The position numbers were made by a program, and so were the translations under genes. From the NCBI GenBank assembly GCA_015143295.1, contig CM026559.1, positions 21,528,826 through 21,592,825 of the forward strand: a stretch of DNA of 64,000 nucleotides. The letters run 5' to 3'. Source of the DNA: Tetracentron sinense. Lineage: Eukaryota > Streptophyta > Magnoliopsida > Trochodendrales > Trochodendraceae. The notes below the pieces were generated by a model. It made no database searches. It was not told where the DNA came from and was given only the letters and a program-made list of their open reading frames with translations. Below are positions 49,201 through 60,629 of the stretch, in pieces; positions within the stretch are counted from its first letter, which is position 1, and the number at the start of each line of letters is the position of its first letter.

Positions 49201-50098
49201 TTAGTGAATATGATACATTTCATAAGGGAGAAATACATAGTAGCAAAATCATATAGTTCATAGAAAAACTAGGTTATTGTTAGGGGAAGTTAGTAGAGTG
49301 TACTAACCTTGAATCAAGGCTTGATCCTTGGTAGGGGCCTTGATTGAAGCTCCAACTTGAAAGATGAAGCCTTTGCTTGAAAGAAGCTTGAGTTGGGGAA
49401 GAAACCCCTTTCAAAAACGTGCTTGGGTTGCTGCCCTAGCTTGGAGAATGAGTCCCCACACGAGCTTGAGCCTTGAACTTGAAGCAACTCGAGTTGGGGT
49501 GAGCTAGGGTTCTTAAACCCCTTTGATTCCTTCTCCAAATGGAAAACCCTAGTTGCAAATCCCCTTCTCCTTTCTCTCTATCTCTCAAAATCCCTTAAGT
49601 TCTGTGAATGAAGCCCTAAAGGCTCGAGCAAGCCTTAAGGAGAAAGGGTTTAACCCCCAAAAGACGAAAAAGCCCTTAATGAAAATTCTGAAAAACACGA
49701 AGACCAAGCGATCGGTGGTTATGACCGATCGATCGGTTGCCTACCGAGCGATCGGTGTTTATGACCGATCGACCGGTCAAAAACTCACTCTCTGGAAAAT
49801 TTCCCCATACAAAATTTCTGACCGTGCGATAGCTACCGATTGATCGGTTATGGACCGATCGATCGCTGACTGGACCGAGCGATCGGTCTTCTGTATGTCT
49901 GGACTGTTTTGACCATATCTTTTGATTCGCTCGTCGGATTTTGACGATTCAACTTGCGTTGGGTTCGTCTTTCGAAAACGAACATTTCTGACGTTTCGGA
50001 ATTTCCGATTTCTCCCTTATTTATTAATTTGACTACAAAAACGGCCAATTAGCTACGAAGGTGCCATTCATTAAAGATGAAAAGTCCGGGGTGCTACA
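46253..50098 (-). mobile_element. Tandem-duplicated part of the Tekay element (partial gag + LTR)
   Basis: 46262 onward matches 42271 onward with a constant offset of 3,990-3,991 bases, through partial gag (46253-47391), leader, primer site and a complete LTR (47698-50098), into the flank. It is a direct repeat of about 3.99 kb and nearly identical, so very recent. It lacks pol and is not an independent insertion. The gag part is a fossil with about two or three breaks. Confidence 0.88.
47698..50098 (-). repeat. Third Tekay LTR, product of the tandem duplication
   Basis: 2,401 bases; shares the unit pattern and nearly all bases with 43708-46107. Followed by GTTCA at 50099-50103, which pairs with 36175-36179 as the outer target-site repeat. 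Confidence 0.9.
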
Positions 50099-50103
50099 GT
50101 TCA

Positions 50104-50168
50104 GGGGTGTCAAAATGGACACGTAGCGACCCCAGGCATAACTCGGATTCGCCAAGTCCAGTTACAAC
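50104..50168. mobile_element. Right arm of the foldback MITE, unit B
   Basis: Completes the MITE begun at 35995, interrupted by the Tekay insertion. Ends CCAGTTACAAC, as in unit A's CCAGTTATAAC. Confidence 0.75.
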
Positions 50169-53133
50169 CATAGAGGATTTGGTTCAATTGGAGTATCAAA
50201 ATGGTCCAAATTGTAGAACAGCCATAGCTTCATTGCAAAATGAACTGACTGACAGATACGGTCCGTGTCTCAGACCGAGTGCTAAGCTATCAATTTGGGC
50301 CCCAAAATGATACTGAATCAAGTGGCACCAAAGGAAAGAGCATTTAGATCCAGAAACCTAGCGTAGACTAGTGCACCACATAGAATAAAAGAGATCGAAA
50401 TGACCATGAAAAAAAATAGAAACCTCGGATCAGATGAGCAAGTATTCAATGAAGAATGTCAAGAAGTTGTAAGCTACAAAGACACTAAAAAACTACGGCA
50501 ATAGATAGTTTTTTAGTTCTAGAACAAGACGCATGCAGGCATGAGAATGGGATTGCAAAATCTTTGTTAATATTTGAAAGAGGTATCTGTCAATCCACAT
50601 GCTTTCCATAATGTCAATTCTCTTTCTACCTTGACAAACTCAAATTCTAATTGAGACGAAGACAGTTTCTAAAATGTCTCCAGGTATTTGTCTATCAGCT
50701 TCTACCTGTTTTGATTGGTTTCCAAAAATCCTTCACCTTGTGAAAATTGATCAATACTCGGAGGAAATTCATAATTATCTTCTATAAATGAAAGGTTAAA
50801 ATTATTATCTTCTATAAATGGAAAGTAGTAATAAGTATTCTCTCTAAATGGAAAGTAGTAATAATTATCTTCTCTAAATGGAAAATTATCTTTCCATTAG
50901 GTGGCAGGATGATTTTGTGCTCAAATGGTTTCTTCTAAATGCTGAGTATTCTACCAGTCTATAAATCTTCCAAATGAAATGGAGCTAGATGACTCTAATA
51001 AAGTCTCTTTCGGTTGGGCTTAATCTTATTCTGTCTTCTATCATTTCTGTTTCTTCCAACTCATATGGAGGGGTGGGGGTTACGTTTGGTTTTCTCTACC
51101 AAAAAGACAAGATGGAGGAGAATCCTGGCGTGCACGATCGGATCAGTGATTTACCAATGGTTGTCTCATTTGGAGGGAACTCTGAAGCAAAGCAGGACAA
51201 TCAGGGGTGCAACGAAACACGACAACGGTTGATCACTTCAGATTGATTGATTGAAGCATAAGTAGCAATACAATTAGGACTGGACTGGCAAAAATGAGAT
51301 AATAGAGCCACTTATTTGGCATGAGCATAAGCACCCTTAGAGACATCCCCTACTATCTTCAAAAAGTCCATCTTGCTTCATTAACAGTCTCCAAAACAGT
51401 GGGATGAAGACGCCATGGGCGTCCTTCTTGTGGTTATAATTTACAGTGGAGGAAGGAAGGAGGGTAGCAATGAAACCTCCAACTCGTGGTGTATGAACAT
51501 GGATTTGGAGTTCCCCAATGAGAATTCCTAAAAGGAAGCTGATCCACGCTCAAATCAATTTGGGGCATGTTGGTTCTCGGTTTTGATGCAGTGATTAAAT
51601 AAATTTCCATGCCCGGTCTAAGATAAAAGCCATGCAAATTTGTTGCGATCGTGGCCGTGACATCATTCGAGGCTTCACGATGGAGATACCGTCTGATGAG
51701 ATTTTGTTGAGATTTCCTTTCGAAAATCTTTTGGATTGCAAAATGAATGCTTGCCGAAATAGCAGAAGGAGTGAAGAGAAAAAAAAAAAAAAACCTCATT
51801 CCTTATGGTTTGTGAGTTCTTTTTTTAGGTTGAAGGAAGAGTTAATAGAGGTCTTAAATTTAAATTTAAAGGTGTTTGCTTGGAATGCTGTGAATTACCA
51901 TAACGCATAGCCTATTTTTATTAAGCATTGAAGCTCTCTTTGGCAAATCGTGAGCTAGAAAAAGAAAGTTGAAGATTCCTCATTAAATGCATAATACTGA
52001 AAAGCAAAGAATGGTTAGGAGTGGTCTTTCTAATTTTTGAGAGCTTCAACTCATTTTGCCTTTTAACTCTCTATTCTTTGAGAGCTTAGTCCAAGTTGGG
52101 CCGTATACTATAAAGCCAAGCTAAGTCACGGGCCTTTTAATGTGGTAGTTGCGTATCAAGTCTAGCCAGGCTGAGTTGAGCGGAACCATAATTTCAAGTA
52201 GACTCAAAACAAAGTTGGGCCTTTGCCGTGTGAAACATGCACACATTGTTGCTGTCACATTTTTTGCAATATTGGATTTGTTATAAATCTGATTTCATAT
52301 TTGTTTGAACCGTCATGCTCCTGAAAATAATGGGAACAAAGTAATGATTGGGTTGCAGTTAAAAAATGAAAATTTTGAGTACACATCTATTACGATAACG
52401 TTACAAACAAATGGTCAGATTTTTCGAAGCCCAAACTCTTTATATTATCAATTGATTACTTGTGAAATTATATGCTATGTTTATAGCCATTTATGATTCC
52501 ATGACATGCTAAATTGCAATAGCTATAAATGGTTGGACACAAGTAAGAGAATAAAACTGATTATATGAAATTTGGAGAGTCAGATAACCTACTTTAAATT
52601 ATTTTAAGATATGTGATTGTTTAGCTATGATAAAACTAAATAATTTTTAAAATAATAAAATTAGGACATGGATTAAGGAGATGTGCCTTATTGCTTTTAT
52701 CATAAACAATAAGATATATAAAAAAAAAAATACAAAAAATTTAGATCTTGATAATAATGTGATAATAGAATTGAGGAAAGCTGAAAATTCTTTTCCTTTT
52801 CAATTCTGATTAATGTGGGGGTTTAAAAAAAAAATCAAGATCTAAATGAAATTAGTATTTATAATCTCAGTGTACCATCTTAAAATGAAGGAGATAATGA
52901 AAGGTAGAATGAAATGCTAGTGTAATGCGTAATTTGCCCGAATATTGTATCTGCAATTGGAAAAATAAGTATATACTAAAGTAAGCCTAGTAATGAGCAT
53001 TGGACGGCAATTAGCAGAGTTCTTGAAAAAAAAAGAAAACTATTGAATATAAAGTTACTAATTAGCTTGAGGTGATGCACTGTAGGAGAATAACATTCTC
53101 TAAGTTCCATCCTATGGTGTGGATAATGCATCC
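50169..53133. other. Unit B non-coding region left of the solo LTR
   Basis: Matches 632-1683 and then jumps, at about 51220, to the equivalent of 5085 in unit A. It continues to the solo LTR without the MITE present in unit A. The minus frame 51434-51799 is the counterpart of the unidentified unit A frame at 5352-5603. No gene is recognised. Confidence 0.5.
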
Positions 53134-55859
53134 CGTAAGCTCCCAATTTTTTACACCCTGCTTAACCATGGTTAATCACCCTTAACCATGGTCGTCCACA
53201 GCTAAGTCCCTAACCAAACCCTAGACCTAATTCTAGGTGAACCACAGGCCAAACCCTAGCTAAACCCTAGGTATACCCTAAGCCCTAGCTAAAACCCTAG
53301 GTATGCCCCAAACCCTAGCTATACCCTATATCCTAAATCCTACGCAAACCCCAAAACCAAAACCATTTGGGCTCAAGGCCCATTAGCAATCCCTAAACCT
53401 AAACCCTAGGCTAACCCTAGCTAAACCCTAGGTCTAACTCTAAGTAAGCCCTAGACATAGCCCTAGCCTAAACCCTAGCCGAACCTAGTTATGAGTCCCA
53501 TGGGCTCAAGGCCCATTAACCAAGCCAAACCCCCAAAACCGTGAGCCAAGGCCTTTGGTGGGCCCAAACTTGGGCCCACAAACACTCTAGGGTCCACTTT
53601 GGTGGGTTCCACCTTCAAAATTCAAAAATCAGGTGCCAAATACCCTAAATAGGCAAAGCCTATCTTGCTTTCGACACAAGTGTGCGAGGGCATGACCAAT
53701 TTTAGCAAAATCAGGGATTGGCGGTAAATGGATTACGGCCATTCCCATATTGCACTGTTATGGGAATGACGGTAATCAGTTCAGCGCCATTCCCTGTTTC
53801 TGCAAGTTTGCGCATCAGCAGCTCTTGCACCACCTTGGGCCTGCTCCCATTGTCCCCCGACGCCATCCTAAATGCCCATACTACCCCTGTGGCATTCCCT
53901 TCCATTTTATAAAGCTACCCTCACCCTCCACGGTTTGGGCATTCCTTTTTTCTCTAGTGAAACCCTGTTTCATTTCTTCTAGCCTTCACCGTTCATCTCA
54001 GTCGAGTCCTGGACTTCCCTTAACATCTCAGACCTCCCCAAAGTCAACCCAAGCCACCCCAGGCCCTTCACCAATCCTACAATAGTGCACCACCGTGGAG
54101 AGCAAGCTTGGGTAGGGAATCCCCTACCCCTTTTTCATTTTCTGCAAAAAATTAATGTAAGGACCCTTGGTCCCTATTTCTTGTTTGGTTGTTGTATCTT
54201 TCATTCTTAGCCAAGGACAGAGGTCCTCCCGCTTTAACCATAGGCGTGGGGGAACCCCCTTGAGGCCTAACTCGGGTTAATAGCCCCCTAGCGTGCATGG
54301 TTAGTCCCCACAGGGTCTAGGGGTCCCTCAGTCTATGAGGGAAACCTTATACCCCAGTTGGCACGGCCCCCGTAGGGGAAAATCATTTTTCTGGGCAAAT
54401 CTCTAAATGGCGGTGGAATATCTACCGCCATTTTTAATGTTCTCTATAACCAGCCTCTTAACCCTAGTTAGTTGAGGCCCTGGTCAGTTCCAGGGCCATG
54501 GTTAGGTTGCCTTGACCCTTGGCTATACCCTTGCAAAATTTTAGACCCTAACTCAACCCTTAACCAGGGTTAGTTTGGCTTTAAACCAAGTCAGTCATCC
54601 TAGCAGTAAACTATTTACCGCCAGACCAGAAAACCAAAGCTTTCAGGTTGGCGGTAATATGTTTACCGCCAATACAGGCTTTCTTGGCAGTGTCTTTGGG
54701 CCCCCTATGGGGCTCACACCCCTCATACTTTTGGGCCCACACCAGGCCCATTGGATTCCTTGCACTCCAGGCTATCTATCATTGGTTTTGTTTTTCCCTG
54801 GGTTAGTCCTAACCTCAGTTAAAACACCTGCAAAATTGGTTTAAAATATGATAGAATGGTGGTAATCCGATTAGCTCCATTTTTTATTTTCATTTTTAAT
54901 GGGCTTTGTGCGGGACCCAGATCTGGTAGGAGGCCATTCTAGGCCCTGCCATACCCTCCGGGCCCATTGTTGACTTAACTAGACACTTAACCAAGGTTAA
55001 AACTACCTTGGGTTAACTTTTAACCATGGTTAAGTACCCCTTAATCCCAAAAATTTTAGAAAAAGCATAACAAAATCAGAAATATTCCTTGGATCCTAGA
55101 AATGTCCTCCGTGACCATTTTCACTTTGGTTAGACTTCTTAACCATGGTTAAACCCCATGTCTGGTTAACTTTTAACCATAGTTAAGTATTTCTTAACCA
55201 ACAAAAAATCTAGAAAAATCAGGAAAAATATAAAAAGACAAAAAAAATTAGTTCCTAGACTTTTTACCATGGTTAGTAGCCCTAACAATGGTTAACCCCC
55301 ATTTAACCCCGGTTAGCAAACCGTAACCTTGGTCAAACTCCTTTTTGGGCCTACCGGGCCTTAACCCTAGTCTACCGGACTAACCCTAAGCCCACCGGGC
55401 TCATAACTTGCACTTGACTACCCTTAGTCAGCTAAACCCTAATCTACCGAACTAGCTTGTTAGCCACCCTTGGTGCACATACACACACCCCCTAGCCTTA
55501 GCACGGGCTCATGCTAGAACTATGCTCGGTCTGATCTCACCTCTATGTGAGTATGTAGGCAACCCAACCTGGGTTCGACCCTAGTTAGCTCTTCCTTCTT
55601 AGATTAGTATCACTTTAAACACTTAGTCATTTTTATGAAACTTGACATTAATTAGCTTAATCTTAGGGAGTAGGGAACCATTGAGAAATGGAAGCCTCGG
55701 GGTGCCTAACACCTTTCCTGGACTTAACCGAATCACTTACCTGGATCTTAATCGCAGACTAAGACCTTATCCAACTTCCTGAGGACTTATCCCTCTTGAA
55801 TGAATAGGTGGCAACTCAAAACCCGTGAGATTTTTAGGGAGTAAAATCCCGTGTTCACA
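53134..55859 (+). mobile_element. Solo LTR of a Tat/Ogre-like gypsy element, unit B
   Basis: Orthologue of 7347-10031, 2,726 bases, with the same AACCCTAG-rich and TTAACCATGGTTAA-rich U3, the same TATAAAG region near 53908, and an end GTGTTCACA before CATAG. It carries a short extra segment near 54175-54230 absent from unit A. Confidence 0.7.
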
Positions 55860-57777
55860 CATAGGATATGTGATGTTTAGAGATTGAGGATTTTCTCTTA
55901 ATGAGATCTATAGCTCTTTTGAGTGGGATATATAGTCACATAGATATCCTTGATAGACTCACCTTTATAATTGTATGTTAAGGAGACATACAAGACATAG
56001 TGTATCTTAACTAGAGTTAGAGACTCTTAATATCATGGTCTAGACTTTGCCATTATATTATAAGAATGTAAAATAATGGCTAGGCCTCATTTTCAGATGA
56101 GATGATATTTGCAAATGAATTTTGTTTCACTAACAAGAGTGAATCAAACTCATGAAATTATGATTATACATGATTTATCTTTTTGATGAATGTGAAAATC
56201 ATAAGGAATATAGTTTCTAGTTCATTACTAGAAATAATAATATATATGATTTCAATACTAGAAAGTGTGAAGTACCATAAATTTTATGCGGGGGAAGCTA
56301 TCATTTCTACACGTTGTATGATTAAAATAGCTTAAGCAAGACTCTGTATGAGGTATTAAAAAACAAAAAAAAAAACTTTGCATATTTGGAAGGGTGGGGG
56401 TATCTTGCTAAGTGGCACAATTTGATTGCTTTTGTTAGTCATGTTAAAACATATACCGTGCTCAAGTGAGGAAGATGGGAAAATTAGACTTGGGTAAATA
56501 GCTAAAGGAGTGTGGCTATCTATTGTTATCGGTTCCTTAACCGACAAATTTGATAAGTGTCTATATGTGTATATAATAGGTTTCCAAGTAGCCTAGTAAA
56601 ACATTTGTTTATATGTCAATGATATGTTATGAGAATAAACCTAGAGTTTACTTATAACCTAGAATTATGAAAATTATATGTCAATGATTTAGTCATATAA
56701 ATTTGACATGGTAGAAACAAATGTAAATTTGGTTGTAATAACATGAATTTATATATTTGAGGATATTATTATCTTTATGAGATCAAAATTTAAAGTGAAT
56801 TTATTCAGTCTTGTTGGTGGTGATATCTCTTGGAAATCATTCAAGTGGACAAATCTCATTTTACTATAAAACTTGAATTTGCATGCTTGTAGAGTGGAGA
56901 TGAAAAGAAGGTGAATGGTTTAGAATCTTATTTGTTGCAAAAATAAGACTAAGATCAACTTTGGAAAAGAATTATATCTATAATGAGAATCTTGACATAT
57001 ACGTCAAATGAAGTATTATGCTAGTCAGTTTACAAGTGAATATCATGTATATGGTTGTATTGCAGATGATTATCTTGTAGGCGATTATCCTATATATTTT
57101 TATCCTATAGGTGGTTAGTTAATTACTCTAAGAGAGTAATTTCAGTGCGGATTCGTTAATTGAGTGGACTAGATGATAAATAAACATCGAGGGGGGGGTG
57201 AGGCTTAAGCCTATTACATGAGTGGAAGTGATGGCAACCCAACCTATGTGAGTGGAGATCCCAGGAAGTAGGTTCAATGGATAAAAACAAGTCACTGGAC
57301 CATTCGATGAAAGTACTATCATATTTGATAGTCCCTCCCTATGGTGTAGATAGTGCTAACTGTAACAGTGTGAGGTTGAATTAAACTGTTAATGTATACA
57401 TATCCTTTATAGGTGGTGTGTTTAGTTACAGTACACACTTGATAGATTCATCTTTATGTGTGTAGAAGTGGGCCACTTATGAGAATTCAGACAAGTTCTC
57501 TAGACCACTCATGAAAATCCAGGTAGGGTGCAAGGCCGAAAAGTAGCAAACTGTTAGAACTCATCTGATATTGAGAATATTGTATGTGTGGCATGCACAA
57601 CCGATTTACAATAAAGACGTTTGGTTCAAAGAATATTATTTCACCAAATTCCTGTAAATCCTGTCTGGCTTATACTAAGTATTGATTCAAAATCCATTAC
57701 ACATCAATACCAATGCACTTCATTTTCATGCCTACCCAACTCGTTTGTTTTTTTAAAATTTGTATCATGTAGGTGAT
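55860..57777. other. 3' interior of the LARD-like element, unit B
   Basis: Counterpart of 10032-11950 with the same landmarks. No coding motif is visible. Confidence 0.5.
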
Positions 57778-58394
57778 TGTTGGATTTATTTTAAATTTGT
57801 GATTCAAATTTTAATGTCTTTAAAATTTTTAATTTTGTAACTATTTTAAAAAAAATTTAAATGACTTTTATTTTTTGTAACTCATTTCATTAGTGGGTTG
57901 TTTCATGGGTTATCAATGCTCATTATCATCATGGTAGTAGAGAAATCTCTATTATAAAAGGGGTTTAATCTCTAAGGTTTCTTGTAAGGAAGGTTTTCAT
58001 CTCTAAGATTTTTGTGGAGAAAAGAGGGTCTTCTCATTTTTATCTTTTATATTTTGAGTTGAGTTTTCTTGAGTTGGGTGCCATATCAAAAGTTCATTAG
58101 TGAGTCTAATTTGCGAGTGCACGCTATTAGACCATGATTGATAAGCTTGGAGATCGGCCACCATAACCCGTTTGCATCAAGGGAGATACTCCAAGGGGGG
58201 CGAAATCGGTCATAAGGACAACGATTTTAGTATCATGCCTCAGTCGAAATTCTAATCCATAAGTTTCTTTACTTCTTATATTTTTCAGGATTTTGTTAAA
58301 TTGATATTGACAAAATGCTTTTGTTTTATATGCAATCTTTAAATTTCATTTCCATATTTGTTAGAATGTTCAATAATCTCTATTTCTTACAACA
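57778..58394 (+). repeat. 3' LTR of the LARD-like element, unit B
   Basis: 617 bases, TGTTGGATTTATTTTAAATT to ACAACA, followed by ATGGC at 58395. Unlike unit A there is no 5' partner in unit B. Confidence 0.75.
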
Positions 58395-58399
58395 ATGGC

Positions 58400-59802
58400 A
58401 AGAAAAAATTTCTATTAGAGCGACCCATGAATAAAAACTCCTAGAAAATGACAGGAGAATCAGAGTGCGGATATCATACTTTCAAATATCAAATGTGCAT
58501 ACTTTTCAAAACATATTCTTCACTTTGCTTTCTTTAGAAACCATAAACTTTTACAAGCTTCTTTATGCCTTCTTTAAAAACCATAAAATTTTAAAAGCTT
58601 CTTTATGTTTTTTACTTTATAAGTATCATCTTTCAGATACTTTACACACAATTTATTATGAGAGCGTACTTTCAATACTTGACTAGTGCCCGGACTATAA
58701 TGTAAACTAGCATCCTTCATATACTTTAGGCGTGCCTAGCAACTGTACCTGGTCTGAGTATACTAGCACTCTTAACCAACCACTCCACTGGCATCTTTGT
58801 ACATCATTATACTTGGAATCAGATGACTAGTGCCCGGACAGTAATGGAATGGAACACTAGCATCCTCCCAATACTTTCACTTTTCCCTTTATTCATCTTG
58901 GTTACTTTACTTTCCGGATATCCGTACTTATTAAAAAACCCGATCATGATATACAAGTGTTCATATGGCAATTGTGAGTGACATAGTAGACAAAGAATTC
59001 AATTAAACACATAGCAATACTTCTTCAATTTCATCCGTAGCAATAGCATATGCATTTACACATGTTAAGCTCATAATTTCATCAGTTCCATATGTTTTTT
59101 TTATCAAAACCATACATGTCATCTTATTTTTCATAATTTAAATCATAATAAGGTTAACTAATAGAAAGTATCTACCTTACAAGGCTGATTCCATGCGGTC
59201 TATAACTTGAGAAAGACTTTGGGAAGCAAAACCAAGCTCCGCCTTGATCACTAGCAAGAATCCTTGAAAACCCTAGCTTTTCTCTCTCTATTTCTAAAAG
59301 ATCTCTCTTAGAATGTGGTAAACCCTAACCCCACGAAAATGAGGTTTATATAGGGTTTTTGTTTGCCAAAACCCTTAAACACCCTCCAAAATCTGTCAAA
59401 AACATAAAATAGGTCGGCTAAGGCAAAAATGCAGAGGAGCGGTCGACCAGTCTTTGGAGCGGTCGACCGCTCAGCTACACACCTTCTGGAAAAAAATCCC
59501 ATACTAAAAACTACAATATCCGGTTGACCGGTTGGAGGAGCGATCGACCGGTTGGTCAAGCGGGCGACCGGTTTGGTGTGTTTTTGCATACTTTGGAGGA
59601 GCGGTCACCCATCCGCTAAGCGGATTAACATTTTCTGGTTAAAGGAAGGCAACACCAAACTCATTCACACAGTCAGACCTAAGGTTACTGCTAGGGTGCC
59701 ATAAGGGCTAACCCACTCAACCACTCTAAAAGGCCCTGACCAATGGAGGGTTGTTGGACCCTTATACACCACTATGAAGTCAAGTATCCAAGCGACATGG
59801 GA
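58400..59802 (-). repeat. Gypsy-LTR-like relic, unit B (continuous copy)
   Basis: Uninterrupted equivalent of 12573-12931 plus 34344-35400. It has the TAGTGCCCGGAC blocks at 58685 and 58830 and the palindrome cluster at 59440-59575 (GGTCGACCGC, GGTTGACCGG, GATCGACCGG). Unit A's insertion point TATAC is single here near 58759. It ends at the CACTA element. Confidence 0.5.
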
Positions 59803-60185
59803 CACTACAAAACTTGAGCTTTTTTACGGCGGTTCTAAACCGCTGTACTTTATACAATTACCGCTGTTATAATGTATCACAGCGGTAAGTTGACCCGTCG
59901 AAGAATATGTTGCCGGGGATTCCTATTGCGGTGGGTACTGACGGCGATTCATCAGCACTGGCGTATTATATCAATACATTACGGCGGTTACTTACCGCCG
60001 TAATTTTCTTCCGCCGTCCTTTATTGATTCTATCACGGCGTTCGTCACCGCCGTTATATGTCAAAAATCTACGGTAGTTAAAACCGCAGTAATATATTAC
60101 GGCGGTTGCAACCGCCGTATTATTAATTTAATCAATTAAATTATTATTATATGCTACGGCGGTCAAAATCGCCGCCATATTGAAA
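59803..60185. repeat. CACTA terminal and subterminal repeats
   Basis: About a dozen copies of (T)ACGGCGGT or its complement, many paired into short hairpins, for example TTACGGCGGTTACTTACCGC near 59973 and TTACGGCGGTTGCAACCGCC near 60098. Such subterminal motifs bind the transposon-encoded TNPA-like protein in known CACTA elements. Binding here is inferred. Confidence 0.8.
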
Positions 60186-60629
60186 TATTTTTTTTAAAAT
60201 AATTTATTTTTGCAAAAATTTGGTTTTTTTCTCCCTGTACTATCTGTACATGTGAGCAATATATAATATAAATAAACATGTATTGTACCTGTAACAATAT
60301 CTAATACCAACTAAGAATAAAAAATTCATGTAATTAAAAAAATGCCTCGAACAAGGAATATCAAAATTATATATACATGCCCATAAAAGTGTTGTCATAA
60401 AAAGTATACATAATGAAAAAGTAAAAAAAAGAAACAAAAAGTAGCCATCTAACTCCCGCCTGGCGATAGTTGAAAACCCGATATGTGCGTGCTACCGGCT
60501 CCCTCCTACAAAAAAAAAAAATATACACAATTTATTAATCTTTTTGTAAATGAGAAAATTTGAGAATGTAATAATTAATAAATATGCAAAGATCCAAACT
60601 CATCTCAAAATATTAATAGTTTGCAGTAT
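60186..60629. other. AT-rich CACTA interior
   Basis: No gene or repeat array is recognised. A minus frame at 60240-60437 is hydrophobic by composition and has no family signature. Confidence 0.4.

Larger units (their letters stand above)
35936..59802. other. Tandem segmental duplication, unit B
   Basis: The second copy begins around 35936, where the sequence again matches the start of the window. It is interrupted at 36180 by a Tekay gypsy element and resumes at 50104. It lacks the unit A material between about 1684 and 5085, the 5827-6169 MITE and the 12937-34338 complex. It ends where a CACTA element begins at 59803; the matching site in unit A (about 35400) is uninterrupted. Confidence 0.85.

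Noticed and set aside
46253-50098. A second independent Tekay insertion
   Set aside because: The left neighbour is a copy of the host right flank and the offset to the first copy is constant, so it is a tandem duplication.
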